Positions 17,167 to 26,006 of a DNA stretch of 64,000 nucleotides are shown here, piece after piece. Position numbers and translations under genes: made by a program. Under the pieces are notes generated by a model. That model did not search any database, was not told the DNA's origin, and saw nothing but the letters and a program-made list of their open reading frames with translations. The stretch is from Diaphorobacter sp. HDW4B (GTDB lineage Bacteria; Pseudomonadota; Gammaproteobacteria; Burkholderiales; Burkholderiaceae_C). Within the stretch, counting starts at the first letter, position 1, and each line of letters begins with the position of its first letter. Location of the stretch: NCBI RefSeq assembly GCF_011305535.1, contig NZ_CP049905.1, positions 1,250,001-1,314,000 on the forward strand. Reading direction: 5' to 3'.

Positions 17167-17941
17167 ACCAGCCTCGAAATGAAGCCAGATGAACTTCTGG
17201 ATAGTTGTACTTCAGGAACTGCAAGAATCCGTTGAAGCTTGTAGCGAGCTTGTTCAGTCGTACTTCCACCTCCCGATTGACTTCTTGCCGCTGCTCATAG
17301 CTCAGATCTCTTGACACATATAAATTCCTGAAATCTCCAGAATTGTTCGTGTCATAAACGGATCTTTCGTTATAAATTGCTGTTCTGATGTAGTTATTCA
17401 ATTCACAAAGATCAGACCAGAAGCCATAGAAGTGACCTTCCAAGTGAGGATCAAAGAAAGGACGACAGTGAGGAAAGTCTTTTCCAAAGTTCTCCAAGAC
17501 ATCTTCTACAGTGAATAGATCCATGTTGAATCTTGCAGGCAAGCCATTGACCAAAGCAGGCATCTGCGTAAGTGGCAAGAATTCCATTAACCCAACAAGC
17601 GCCCCGGTATCCATCGACCTTGCTTGTGTTTGATGCTTGAATACCTGATCAACATAGTATTCATGCTCGGCCTTCAAGCGATGCAACTTCTCTGGCGGAA
17701 AGTTGAATTCATCATTGTCAACTTCTGTGTGGTGGTTAGGGCACAAGAGAATTAAATTCTCATATCCATCCCTACTTCCTTTCAATGGCAAGTTGCCACG
17801 AGCACCACCAGTATTCTTGGCGATGACATGGGCCATTTCCCCAATCTTCACTCGCCGCTCAACAACAGGTTTCTTGCAAATACTGCATCGCCCCGCTGCC
17901 AAACCAAATAGTTTTGAAATCGTATGCCCAGTTATCGCCAC
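17165..17941 (-). CDS. HNH endonuclease-domain protein
   Basis: 258 residues. The N-terminal 95 form a zinc-binding HNH module: CSICKKPVV, then MAHVIAKNTGGARGN, then NLILLCPNHHTEVD. The remaining 160 residues are helical and not recognised, and probably sense or bind a partner. Start GTG at 17941 with GGGAG about 8 bp upstream. Standalone HNH proteins of this size in mobile elements are often restriction or defence nucleases; that role is inferred. Confidence 0.75.
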   Translation of the reverse strand: MAITGHTISKLFGLAAGRCSICKKPVVERRVKIGEMAHVIAKNTGGARGNLPLKGSRDGYENLILLCPNHHTEVDNDEFNFPPEKLHRLKAEHEYYVDQVFKHQTQARSMDTGALVGLMEFLPLTQMPALVNGLPARFNMDLFTVEDVLENFGKDFPHCRPFFDPHLEGHFYGFWSDLCELNNYIRTAIYNERSVYDTNNSGDFRNLYVSRDLSYEQRQEVNREVEVRLNKLATSFNGFLQFLKYNYPEVHLASFRGW

Positions 17942-18042
17942 AACACAACTCCCTACGCTTCATAGATGTCATCACATACTAGCACTGCCCTGTGGCTCTA
18001 CCAACGAGTTCTGGGCTAATTTTTCGTCCATCCCCTTGCTCA

Positions 18043-18070
18043 TTGACTTCTTTAAAATTATTTGTATGTT
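18043..18070 (+). promoter_or_regulatory. promoter TTGACT-16-TATGTT
   Basis: TTGACT (18043-18048), 16 bp, TATGTT (18065-18070), then AGGAG and the start at 18094. The same hexamers and spacing recur at 18628 and 38126. Confidence 0.65.
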
Positions 18071-18093
18071 GTTCTATAAAAGGAGAACGACAT

Positions 18094-18501
18094 ATGATAT
18101 GTTTACCACTATTTAATCACTACATGAAAGAGATCATGGGCATGACAGTGAAGAACGGTTTTAATGAGAGAATTTCCGCACTTGGATCATTACTTCAAGC
18201 TGAAGGGCGAGTTCAACTTGAAATGGAAGAGATCAGCTACCTTCATGATCGCTTCTCTTCATGGATGACTCTTTTTGAAGTTGCAGGATTGCTATGGGAG
18301 TTTAGATTCAATAAATTCTTACGCGAACTTTTAGTCTTATGCACTGACGGAAACATTGATGAACTTAGGGCTATGGCTAGAGATTTTTATCTACAAGGGA
18401 AAAATGCTCATGATGCCTCAAGAGAATATAAGTCAATTACCGCGAAACGAAGAAAAGACATCAATGCCATTGTTGAAACCACCCCAGAGAACTCTCTCTG
18501 A
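18094..18501 (+). CDS. uncharacterised helical protein
   Basis: 135 residues beginning MICLPLFNHYMKE; the start is fixed by AGGAG 8 bp upstream and the TATGTT promoter. It is predicted mostly helical with acidic stretches (AEGRVQLEMEEISYLHDR) and a basic C-terminus. No family is recognised. The 3' end overlaps a second small frame (18413-18604) that ends right at the terminator. Confidence 0.6.
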   Translation: MICLPLFNHYMKEIMGMTVKNGFNERISALGSLLQAEGRVQLEMEEISYLHDRFSSWMTLFEVAGLLWEFRFNKFLRELLVLCTDGNIDELRAMARDFYLQGKNAHDASREYKSITAKRRKDINAIVETTPENSL

Positions 18502-18604
18502 TCAAGAAATCTGGGAAGAACTCCTGCACACCGAAGCCAGTCAACGATATCTGGCAGCACAAGTGAAAATTGCGGAAGCGCTTTTGGACAGAACAAATCT
18601 ATAG
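18413..18604 (+). CDS. small overlapping protein, unknown
   Basis: 63 residues from ATG 18413 (another ATG at 18410), overlapping the upstream gene by about 90 bp in another frame and ending immediately before the terminator. Its last residues, KIAEALLDRTN, recur in a short frame at 19020-19073 (AEALLDKN), with conserved DNA around it. That supports translation of this frame. Confidence 0.4.
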   Translation: MPQENISQLPRNEEKTSMPLLKPPQRTLSDQEIWEELLHTEASQRYLAAQVKIAEALLDRTNL

Positions 18605-18626
18605 AAGCACCTTCGGGTGCTTTTTT
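18604..18626 (+). terminator. GCACC/GGTGC-type terminator
   Basis: GAAGCACCTTCGGGTGC followed by six T; ends the 18094-18604 unit. Confidence 0.8.
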
Positions 18627-18627
18627 G

Positions 18628-18655
18628 TTGACTTGCGCCAGAATTTTCATATGTT
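18628..18655 (+). promoter_or_regulatory. promoter TTGACT-16-TATGTT
   Basis: TTGACT (18628-18633), 16 bp, TATGTT (18650-18655), directly after the preceding terminator and before AAAGGAG of the gene at 18678. The -10 overlaps a CATATG like the element palindromes. Confidence 0.65.
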
Positions 18656-18677
18656 GATCTCAAAAGGAGATTAATAT

Positions 18678-19013
18678 ATGAAGAACTATTGGTTAAAGTT
18701 CATTTACTGGCTAAGGAAGCTTATGACTGCCCCTCTCATCCTGGAAAACTGCTCGCATTCAATCAAACCCCAAGACATAGTTTCAGCCGTTCTGATCCGC
18801 AAGAAGAACGGACTTACTGAGCTGTCAATCACCACAACGACGTCACGCCTTCCTCTCCGCGTTCCTGCGACGCCACACAATATTAACGTCATTTCTTTGT
18901 ACTGTTCTATTTATGAATTCTCAGAAGAGAACGACGAAGAGTACGTAGAGATTTCAGAAAGTATCCAGAACGCCACGATGCGCATCAATAACAAGAAGGC
19001 ACTTAAAATCTAA
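18678..19013 (+). CDS. small protein, unknown
   Basis: 111 residues. An aromatic/basic N-terminus (MKNYWLKFIYWLRKL) could be an amphipathic membrane-associated helix. A beta-rich middle with a CSIYEF stretch and a polar acidic C-terminus follow. AAAGGAG lies 12 bp before the ATG, with its own promoter. No family is recognised. Confidence 0.55.
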   Translation: MKNYWLKFIYWLRKLMTAPLILENCSHSIKPQDIVSAVLIRKKNGLTELSITTTTSRLPLRVPATPHNINVISLYCSIYEFSEENDEEYVEISESIQNATMRINNKKALKI

Positions 19014-19019
19014 ACTATC

Positions 19020-19073
19020 ATGTGCCTCTGCGCGGAAGCGCTTCTTGACAAGAACTTCCCACAGAAATCTTGA
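19020..19073 (+). pseudogene. remnant related to the 3' end of 18413-18604
   Basis: A 17-codon frame containing AEALLDKN, matching AEALLDRTN of the gene at 18413 in both protein and DNA (GCGGAAGCGCTT...). It looks like the leftover of a duplicated gene end. Confidence 0.35.
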
Positions 19074-19095
19074 TGGTGATCAACACTTGGATCGT

Positions 19096-19140
19096 CACGT
19101 CAGTGGGAAGGCCCGACCTTCCTTCCGATAGATTGCCAGC
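19096..19140. repeat. structured repeat type C, short copy
   Basis: CACGTCAGTG followed by a GGAAGG/CCTTCC stem. The stem differs in sequence but not in pairing from the copies at 27187 and 32754. Confidence 0.45.
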
Positions 19141-19163
19141 AACAAGCTTCACCCTCACTAAAT

Positions 19164-19190
19164 AAAAAAGCACCCGAAGGTGCTTTTCTT
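19164..19190. terminator. GCACC/GGTGC-type terminator
   Basis: AAAAAAGCACCCGAAGGTGCTTTTC just past the stop of dotA/traY; reads on the minus strand. Confidence 0.75.
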
Positions 19191-19193
19191 GTT

Positions 19194-22136
19194 TTAGACA
19201 TCATTTCTGTCGCCGTCAGGAAACTGTGGTGGCTCATCCTCTTTCTTTGTCTGAGCAGGATTGTTCGCCTCAAAGTCAAAGCTACCTTGATTTGGATCTC
19301 CCTCTACTTGGTTGGTAGCAGGGTTGAACACAAAGGACTCTGGCACTACTGGCCCTGCCTCAGCTTGTGGTGCAGCAGCGCGAGCAGTCCCCTCTTCACT
19401 GCTTCCAGCCTGCTGGTAGGCACGTGCAATGTGTGCTGTCATGGCAGAGCCGCTATCAGGGTGCTGGCTCACAGCCTGGTCAAACACGGACTGGAACTGA
19501 CCACCAAGCGCGGCCTTGGCCTTGCCTAGATCGTTCATGGCTCGTTGTGCTTTCCCGTTGTCTATGCCACCACTACCGTTGCCTGCCACTGTGTGAAGGT
19601 AGTCACTCGCACCCCCACCAAAATCTTCCCCTGCTTTTGCAAGCAAGGAGTTCGTCACGATCCCCTGTGAGATCTCCCCAGCAGCTTCCTTCGCACCACC
19701 GTAGGCAGCAAAGCCGTCTGCTGACTGCTCCTGCATGGACTCAATGAATGCAGCCCCTGCTTCACCACCGTGAGGCTTGACAGCAGCAATCGCACCACCC
19801 AAGGCGTGCATCTTCTCTTGGCTCTCAAAGCTGTCAATGTTGTCGGCATTGATCCCCATAAAGGACGCAATTTCCTCACCAGTTCCAGGTCCAAAGTTTT
19901 CATCCAACTTGCCTTTGAAGTCATCAAACTCTTTGTTGTTCTTCAAGCCCTGGAACTGCTTGTTCTTAGCTTCGGTAGCCTTGTTCTCTTTTGCAGCTTT
20001 ATGCTGCTTACCAATATCAGCCAACTGCCTTCCGCTGTTCTGCATGCCTTGAGAAAGCCCACGGCCAGCAGTGAACGCGGCAACAGCACCCACAGCACCT
20101 TGTGATCCTTCACCCATCTTGCCTGCATAGTGACCAAGCTGATCACCACCACCACCAATCCACTTCATAAGCTCGTCAGGAATCACATGCATCAAGCCAA
20201 AGGTCTTCTTGATGAATGAAAACATGATGCCGACATAGATAGCAGTTCCAGCAATCATGCCTATGAAAAACCCAAGCCCTTTGCCGTCACCTTGACTGAA
20301 AGAGAAAACTTGGAAAAACACCTTGTTGATGAATTCACCCATCACTGAGGAAATAACAACAGCAGCAATGAAGCCAAAGATGGCCAAGCATGGTCTTAAA
20401 AGAAGACCTAATACCATCATGTACCCATTGCCACCACGACCAGTCAAATCGTCACCACTAGGGTGAAGGTGCATGATTGCCCAAAGAGGTGCAGCGATTA
20501 CACTGATCACCACTGCTATTAACCAGCCTCCCAAAATTCCAAGCCACATCATGAATGGCAACATTGGAATCAAGTAGCTTGCTGTAAATGCAGTAGCTGC
20601 CAACGCCGTGATCGGCAAGCCTAAAAATCCTACAAGGATGAGCAACACGTTAGACACTGTTGTTGCTATCGCAGACGCTGAAGGAAATAAAGCAGCAATA
20701 CCAGCCGCGCCAGTGACACCAATCAATGTGATGATCATGCCAGTCCAAAACGCTTGAAGTCTGGAACCCATTTCGTTGATCACGATGACTGGATGTCTTG
20801 TGTCGTTTTTCAACTCGTACAAATCAATTGAGGTCAAGCCACGAGTCAAAGCATTCATGATGCGGCCACTGAAACCAAGCTCTTGAGTAGCCTTAGAAGC
20901 TTCGGTATCCTTTTTTGCATTGATAGCATTTGCTGCTGATCCATAGTCAGGATTACCAGCAGCAACCACCTTAAGGCCTGTCGCTTGTAATGCTTCTGCC
21001 TGGTCGTTAAATGCTGATTTAGAAAACTTGCTGTCTGGCACTGCGGCCAAGGCATTGGTGATTTTGTTGTTGGTCACAACGGTGTTCATGAAGTAGGCAC
21101 CGGCCATGAACCAGCCATACTTATGCGCAGAATTGGTTGTGTCGCTAGGGGTCATGGCAACTGCAAGTGCAGCAGACTTCACTGCTGCTAAATACTGCAT
21201 CGTGCCAGCCTTCACTGCCTTGGTATAGAACTTTCCAGCAGCCTCTACATCCATGTTGTCGCCCTCTTTCACAAGCTCTTGCGCGGCCTTTTCTGCAACC
21301 AAAATCATTGCAGCAGTAGCAACCTCGTGAGCCTTGTTGATCAACTGAATGTCGGTTGGCTGAAACAAGCCGTCAAGAGGACCCAAGTAACCTCTATTAG
21401 TGGAAGTTGGCCCATCAGCTACGGTGGAGTTCTCAATCTTCTCGCCAAAAGTCACTTCACCACAGTCATTTTTAGACCATCCTGATATAAGACCTTTCTG
21501 ATCTCCAAAGTTATAGGTTCTACTCTTTTCGTCGTAGGCTCTTGCGTAGTTGTAGCGGCTCTTGATTGTTAAAACACTATCAGTTTCCTCAACAGCTTGC
21601 TTGTTCGCTTCTACACAGACCTGTGCCATAAAGACGTTCTCTGCTAGAAGCCTTACCTTGTCTTCAGTGTTCTTGTTGATACTCAAATTGGCTGAAACAC
21701 CGGGAGTTTGCATATATGCGTCCCAAACAATGTCTGCCAACCCAACACCTTGCAGTATCAACCACATGACCATCTGCTGCATGATGCAGTAGCCGCCTGA
21801 TAGCACTGGCACCACAAGTGCTGTTCCTAATGAATAGCGGATGGGAATCCAGACGGAAGAAAACTTCTTGCCAAGCATTTCGCCGTCATGAGCAGTTCCT
21901 AGCGTACCGGCCAAGATTGTGTAGGTCGCAAGAATGCCACCTACGATTAATACCGCCCCATTAAAAGTGCTTATCGCACTACCGAATGCATCATTGCCAC
22001 CGATAGTGACCAATGATCCAAATATTTGACCTAATACCTTGACACTGATGTCGTCAGCCACTGGTGTAAATGGCCCATCAGCTAATGCCAAACTTGGCAA
22101 CAACATTGCCAAGAACATGATCCATGCTTTTTTCAT
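19194..22136 (-). CDS. DotA/TraY-family conjugation/type IVB secretion protein
   Basis: 980 residues. A signal peptide (MKKAWIMFLAMLLPSLALA) is followed by the DotA/TraY core: ISVKVLGQIFG, YTILAGTLGTAHDGEMLGKK, SSVWIPIRYSLGTALVVPVL and WLILQGVGLADIVWDAYM. After a periplasmic region (about 170-440) come several transmembrane helices (about 445-690). A cytoplasmic, Gly/Ala/Gln-rich tail ends with an acidic Pro-rich stretch. DotA/TraY is an inner-membrane component of IncI-type conjugation systems. No other Dot/Icm or Tra channel gene occurs in the element, so this is an orphan, perhaps acting with a helper system. Confidence 0.88.
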   Translation of the reverse strand: MKKAWIMFLAMLLPSLALADGPFTPVADDISVKVLGQIFGSLVTIGGNDAFGSAISTFNGAVLIVGGILATYTILAGTLGTAHDGEMLGKKFSSVWIPIRYSLGTALVVPVLSGGYCIMQQMVMWLILQGVGLADIVWDAYMQTPGVSANLSINKNTEDKVRLLAENVFMAQVCVEANKQAVEETDSVLTIKSRYNYARAYDEKSRTYNFGDQKGLISGWSKNDCGEVTFGEKIENSTVADGPTSTNRGYLGPLDGLFQPTDIQLINKAHEVATAAMILVAEKAAQELVKEGDNMDVEAAGKFYTKAVKAGTMQYLAAVKSAALAVAMTPSDTTNSAHKYGWFMAGAYFMNTVVTNNKITNALAAVPDSKFSKSAFNDQAEALQATGLKVVAAGNPDYGSAANAINAKKDTEASKATQELGFSGRIMNALTRGLTSIDLYELKNDTRHPVIVINEMGSRLQAFWTGMIITLIGVTGAAGIAALFPSASAIATTVSNVLLILVGFLGLPITALAATAFTASYLIPMLPFMMWLGILGGWLIAVVISVIAAPLWAIMHLHPSGDDLTGRGGNGYMMVLGLLLRPCLAIFGFIAAVVISSVMGEFINKVFFQVFSFSQGDGKGLGFFIGMIAGTAIYVGIMFSFIKKTFGLMHVIPDELMKWIGGGGDQLGHYAGKMGEGSQGAVGAVAAFTAGRGLSQGMQNSGRQLADIGKQHKAAKENKATEAKNKQFQGLKNNKEFDDFKGKLDENFGPGTGEEIASFMGINADNIDSFESQEKMHALGGAIAAVKPHGGEAGAAFIESMQEQSADGFAAYGGAKEAAGEISQGIVTNSLLAKAGEDFGGGASDYLHTVAGNGSGGIDNGKAQRAMNDLGKAKAALGGQFQSVFDQAVSQHPDSGSAMTAHIARAYQQAGSSEEGTARAAAPQAEAGPVVPESFVFNPATNQVEGDPNQGSFDFEANNPAQTKKEDEPPQFPDGDRNDV

Positions 22137-22347
22137 TTCAACTCCCCTTTTTTTATTTGTAGTTATCTTATTAATTTACAAGACAAAAAACAAAAGGCAA
22201 GTCAACAACGTTTTTAGACGAAAAAAGGCAGATGAAAAATCATCTGCCTAATAAGCAAGATAAAACTTGGGGAGTCTAGCTGCTCACATATTAATTTAGT
22301 GAAAATTAATCGTTTGTCAAGACTAACAAGAAGACAAGTGAACCAGT

Positions 22348-22908
22348 TTAAATCCTAGGCCCCCTGACAGTTCCAGTTCCTGTGCTATCAAATAAGTACT
22401 TGCGCCTCATTTGCATAATCTTGCTCTGCACATTTTCAACAGGCTTCTTCTGGTGTGTCATCTGAGCAATTCTCTTTCTAGCCATGATGGTGTCTTCAGA
22501 ACACTGAACACCGTGCAAGTACCACTCCGTGGTTCCGTCCGATCCAAGTAGCGCCGGTCCGTCCTCACGGTGAAGCATGCCTTCTAGATACCAAGCCTTC
22601 GCACCGTCTGCGGCTTCCACCGCTGGGCCACCAACTCTGTGCCTCTCGCCATTGAGGTACCAAGCCCCACTGCCACCTGGATAGACGATTGCTGGGCCTT
22701 CTACACGGTGCCTGGCACCTCTAACCCACCACTCACGGCTTCCGTCCGCCCACTCCACAGCAGGGCCACCTATACGGTGGATCTCCCCATGCTGATACCA
22801 GGTGCTAGATCCGTCACTCTCCACACACGCCGGCCCACCCTCACGGTGCAGCTTGTCATTGAAGTACCAAAGCTCGCAGCCGTCCTCCATGTATCTGCCA
22901 TTCTTCAT
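22348..22908 (-). CDS. HREDGPA-type tandem repeat protein 1
   Basis: 186 residues from the ATG at 22906-22908 (the frame is open 28 codons further). It has five repeats of about 22 residues, consensus W-Y-x-x-G-x-x-H-R-x-x-G-P-A, as in GEIHRIGGPAVEWADGSREW. The tail contains KIMQMRRK, similar to the tails of the paralogues at 24390 and 24897. Such repeats resemble MORN-like beta-hairpin arrays known from phage and bacterial hypothetical proteins. The function is unknown. It is the only minus-strand member of six in the element. Confidence 0.75.
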   Translation of the reverse strand: MKNGRYMEDGCELWYFNDKLHREGGPACVESDGSSTWYQHGEIHRIGGPAVEWADGSREWWVRGARHRVEGPAIVYPGGSGAWYLNGERHRVGGPAVEAADGAKAWYLEGMLHREDGPALLGSDGTTEWYLHGVQCSEDTIMARKRIAQMTHQKKPVENVQSKIMQMRRKYLFDSTGTGTVRGPRI

Positions 22909-22976
22909 TCTTACCCCGCATATTTTTTCTACCCTAGCAGAAGAAATATTGAAATCAATATTCAGGCAACCCAACG

Positions 22977-23148
22977 TGCCACGTAGGATCACAACTTACC
23001 AGTTCCTGTACCTTTTCATAGAGGAAGATCACAATACAACCCATACAGCGACGAACTTGAATCGGCAAGCAATTGCCACCTAGTGATCACCCATCAACTG
23101 CCATTCAGATAGATAGGCTATCTGTAGGAGGGTTTACATATGACTTAA
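22977..23148 (+). promoter_or_regulatory. conserved leader of the methyltransferase gene, with minigene
   Basis: It shares TGCCACGTAG, ACCAGTT, ACAATACAACCCATACAGCG, GATCACCCA and AGGAGGGTTTA, in that order, with the leader at 30683-30813. A hairpin CAGATAG/CTATCTG sits just before AGGAGGG. Seven bp later comes a two-codon reading frame ATG ACT TAA (23140-23148), then the true ribosome site and the gene at 23166. The layout suggests translational or attenuation control. Confidence 0.55.
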
Positions 23149-23165
23149 AACACAAAGGATAAATT

Positions 23166-23921
23166 ATGAATATTCAAGAACAAAACTATCTGCACAACAT
23201 TGATAGCCAAACTGGTTTGGCTGGTGTTCCTTCCAACTTCGTTGATTTGGTTCTTACCGATCCACCCTACGGCATTGCAGACAAAGCCAAGCTCACCAAA
23301 GCAGGCAATCAAATTGTCTCTACAGAACAAGCTTGGGGTCAGGACTTCAATGATCAGTGGCCTGATATCAACGCCTACTATGCTTGGCTCAAGCCCTTCA
23401 TTGCTCAGTTTGTTCGCATTCTTAAAGACAATGGTTCATTGATTCTTTTCCTTGATAGGAAGTACACCGGACTCATTGCTCACTACTTGGAACACGACTT
23501 TCAGTTGAATTTCAAGAACAAGATTTACTTCAAGAAGAAAAATCCTGTCCCTCACATTCGTAAGAACAACTATCGCTCCACCATTGAAGAGGCTGTCTGG
23601 TTCACCAAGGGCAAGCAGTACACCTTCAACTTTGGCCCACAGGCCGACATGGTGCAGTTCTACGAGGGAGCTATTGGCCGCAAGACCACCCGCCACCCAA
23701 CCGAGAAATACGGCTGGATGATTGAGCCATTGATTCGGAACCACACCAAGCCTGGTCAAGTCGTTCTTGACGCCTTTGCAGGTTCCGCCACCACTTTGGT
23801 GATTGCCAAACAGCACGGTTGCAATGCCATTGGCTTTGAGAAGGACACACGCTTCTACGAGATGGCCAAGGCTCGCATTGAGCAAGAGCAGCTTGCTTTT
23901 GACTTCGGCAACGCAGAGTAA
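23166..23921 (+). CDS. orphan DNA methyltransferase (N6-adenine/N4-cytosine, beta type)
   Basis: 251 residues of the N6_N4_Mtase family. Motif IV is LVLTDPPYGIAD near the N-terminus, and the SAM-binding motif I is VLDAFAGSATTLVIAKQ near the C-terminus; that order defines the beta class. There is no adjacent restriction gene, so it is probably an orphan that protects the element or regulates it. Start at ATG 23166 behind AAAGGAT, after a long conserved leader. The gene at 23934 follows after 12 bp. Confidence 0.88.
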   Translation: MNIQEQNYLHNIDSQTGLAGVPSNFVDLVLTDPPYGIADKAKLTKAGNQIVSTEQAWGQDFNDQWPDINAYYAWLKPFIAQFVRILKDNGSLILFLDRKYTGLIAHYLEHDFQLNFKNKIYFKKKNPVPHIRKNNYRSTIEEAVWFTKGKQYTFNFGPQADMVQFYEGAIGRKTTRHPTEKYGWMIEPLIRNHTKPGQVVLDAFAGSATTLVIAKQHGCNAIGFEKDTRFYEMAKARIEQEQLAFDFGNAE

Positions 23922-23933
23922 AGGGGCAAGAAT

Positions 23934-24290
23934 ATGAAGAACACTACCTGCCTCCAATACTGCATCAACGGAATGAACGACAAGATTTTCACCTTTGCCA
24001 ACACCAAAGACGGCAAGGCATTGGTTCAAATCTTTAAGAAATGGGGTAAGACCCGTGACGAGCAAATTCAAGAATTGCTCATTGGGTTCAACAGCTACTA
24101 CATGGTTCAAGCAGGCATGATGATGCGAGGCATGCCAAAGAACCCTCGTTCAGTCATTGAGTTCATGTCATCAGAAGACTTCACAAAGCTCCATGATGAA
24201 CTGACCAAGACAGTTCAAGAGAACTATCCTCTTTTGATGTCATTTCTTAAGAGCAAACAGAAGCGAAAGCTTGAAGCATTGTTTACGTAA
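23934..24290 (+). CDS. uncharacterised protein in methyltransferase operon
   Basis: 118 residues, helical, with many Met and Lys (for example MVQAGMMMRGMPKNPRSVIE) and a basic C-terminus (KSKQKRKLEALF). AAGGGGCAAG precedes the ATG. It is co-transcribed with the methyltransferase 12 bp upstream and closed by a terminator. No family is recognised. Confidence 0.55.
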   Translation: MKNTTCLQYCINGMNDKIFTFANTKDGKALVQIFKKWGKTRDEQIQELLIGFNSYYMVQAGMMMRGMPKNPRSVIEFMSSEDFTKLHDELTKTVQENYPLLMSFLKSKQKRKLEALFT

Positions 24291-24293
24291 ACC

Positions 24294-24317
24294 AAAGGCA
24301 CCTTCGGGTGCTTTTTT
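24294..24317 (+). terminator. GCACC/GGTGC-type terminator
   Basis: AAAGGCACCTTCGGGTGC then six T; ends the methyltransferase operon. Confidence 0.85.
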
Positions 24318-24389
24318 CATTCCCAATCAACCTACTCTTGTTTTATTGATTTTATTTCATATCATCAAATAAAAACCAGGAGAATGAAA

Positions 24390-24812
24390 ATGAGCATTGA
24401 AATGAATCAAGCTACAAAAATAGAATCTGACGGAGTTACTGAATGGTTTCTCAATGGCAAAGTACATAGAGAGGATGGGCCAGCAGTAGAGTGGAAGCAC
24501 GGAATTAAGGAATGGTATGTCAATGGTCTACGACACAGAGAAGACGGTCCTGCTATGGAATGGGAAACCGGAGCCAAGAGGTGGTATGTCGATGGCAAGC
24601 TTCATAGAGAAGATGGCCCTGCCGTTGAAACCAAATCTGGAGAAAAAGAATGGTACGTCCAAGGTCAACAATTGACAGAAAAACAGTTTACCGAGAGACA
24701 AAAAGCTCAAGAAGAAGCAACGCCCAATAAAACTTCCAATGTTGTCTTAAGAATGATTCAACTAAGAAACAAGTCAACATCCCTTAACAACATAGCAAAA
24801 CCTTCAATCTAA
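24390..24812 (+). CDS. HREDGPA-type tandem repeat protein 2
   Basis: 140 residues from the second ATG (24390), which has CCAGGAG at a normal distance; the ATG at 24384 is too close. Three clear repeats (KVHREDGPAVEW, LRHREDGPAMEW, KLHREDGPAVET), a degenerate closing repeat (QQLTEKQFTERQ) and the tail RMIQLRNKSTS shared with the next gene. It is the first of three adjacent paralogues, each with its own terminator. Confidence 0.75.
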   Translation: MSIEMNQATKIESDGVTEWFLNGKVHREDGPAVEWKHGIKEWYVNGLRHREDGPAMEWETGAKRWYVDGKLHREDGPAVETKSGEKEWYVQGQQLTEKQFTERQKAQEEATPNKTSNVVLRMIQLRNKSTSLNNIAKPSI

Positions 24813-24814
24813 AC

Positions 24815-24838
24815 AAAGCACCTTCGGGTGCTTTTTTA
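24815..24838 (+). terminator. GCACC/GGTGC-type terminator
   Basis: AAAGCACCTTCGGGTGC then six T. Confidence 0.85.
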
Positions 24839-24896
24839 TTACCATTGACTTTGCTTGTCGTTTTACTACCATCATTATTATTACAGGAGAACAATA

Positions 24897-25922
24897 ATGT
24901 TAAACGGAATTCAGGAAGGAAAAGAAACAACTGCTTGGTATCGTGAAGGCGCTCTACATAGAGAAGATGGTCCAGCAGTAGTTTGGCGTAACGGAGCAAG
25001 AAACGAATGGTATTTGAATAATGAACGACACCGCGAGGATGGGCCTGCTCTTGAAGACCCAAACGGCTACAAAGAGTGGTGGGTTAATGGACAGCGTCAT
25101 CGTGTTGACGGGCCTGCTATTGAAGCAGTGGATGGGTCTAAAAAATGGTATCTCAACGGCCAGCGCCATAGAGAAGACGGACCCGCTGTGGAGCTAGCAG
25201 ACGGTCACAAAGAATGGTGGGAGAACGGACAGATACATAGAGAAGATGGCCCTGCTGCTGAATGGCCTGATGGAGAGAAGCAGTGGTGGATTAAGGGAAA
25301 GAAGCACCGCGAAGATGGGCCTGCCGTTGAGAGATCCGACGGAGGGAAGCAGTGGTATTTAAACGGGAAATTGCACAGAAAAGACGGACCTGCCGTGGAA
25401 GAAGGGGGCGATGAAAAAAGATGGTTTCTACATGGAGTGGAATACACAGATGGCAGCTTTACCTTAAAGAAGAAATCAAAATCTGAAACTCCACCTTTAA
25501 AAAATGGCAGATACGATATGTACGATAAAGAAAGCAAATGCCATTACGAAGTCTGGTATTGTGAAGGTGCTCTGCATAGAGAAGATGGACCTGCCATTGA
25601 ATGGCGCGACGGAACCAAAGCATGGTACGTAAATAATGAACGTCATCGCGTCGATGGACCGGCCTTTGTAAGATGGGATGGATACAAAGCCTGGTTCTTG
25701 AACGACAAAATTCATAGAACAGATGGTCCTGCTGCTGAGTGGCCTGACGGCAGAAAAGAATGGTGGGTTAATGGAGAAAAGAAAACTGAAGAAGAATTCA
25801 ACGACTTGTATCCAAAACGTACAGTCGCTGCTCTTAGAAGTGTTTCTCGCATCGTTGCCAACATGCTTCACCTAAGAAACAAAGACTCAACTCCTGCTGA
25901 CACCAAGAAACCTTCAGCCTAA
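24897..25922 (+). CDS. HREDGPA-type tandem repeat protein 3
   Basis: 341 residues from ATG 24897 behind CAGGAG. Ten repeats fall in two blocks (seven, then three after a Lys-rich spacer near residue 195). Each carries W-Y/W-x-x-G-x-x-H-R-x-D-G-P-A, and some are adjacent near-copies, so internal duplication is recent. It ends with KTEEEFNDLYPKR and the tail NMLHLRNKDST. Its upstream region is almost identical to that of the gene at 26007 (TTGACT-16-TACCAT, then AGAACAATAATG). Confidence 0.78.
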   Translation: MLNGIQEGKETTAWYREGALHREDGPAVVWRNGARNEWYLNNERHREDGPALEDPNGYKEWWVNGQRHRVDGPAIEAVDGSKKWYLNGQRHREDGPAVELADGHKEWWENGQIHREDGPAAEWPDGEKQWWIKGKKHREDGPAVERSDGGKQWYLNGKLHRKDGPAVEEGGDEKRWFLHGVEYTDGSFTLKKKSKSETPPLKNGRYDMYDKESKCHYEVWYCEGALHREDGPAIEWRDGTKAWYVNNERHRVDGPAFVRWDGYKAWFLNDKIHRTDGPAAEWPDGRKEWWVNGEKKTEEEFNDLYPKRTVAALRSVSRIVANMLHLRNKDSTPADTKKPSA

Positions 25923-25923
25923 G

Positions 25924-25947
25924 AAAAGCACCTTCGGGTGCCTTTTT
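25924..25947 (+). terminator. GCACC/GGTGC-type terminator
   Basis: AAAAGCACCTTCGGGTGCC then a T-rich run. Confidence 0.8.
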
Positions 25948-26006
25948 CTTGCCGTTGACTTTGCCTCTCGTTTTACTACCATCATTATTATCACCGGAGA
26001 ACAATA

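Noticed and set aside
19287-20105. Plus-strand frames over the 3' part of dotA/traY
   Set aside because: Shadows of the continuous 980-codon minus-strand gene; no independent ribosome site or motif.
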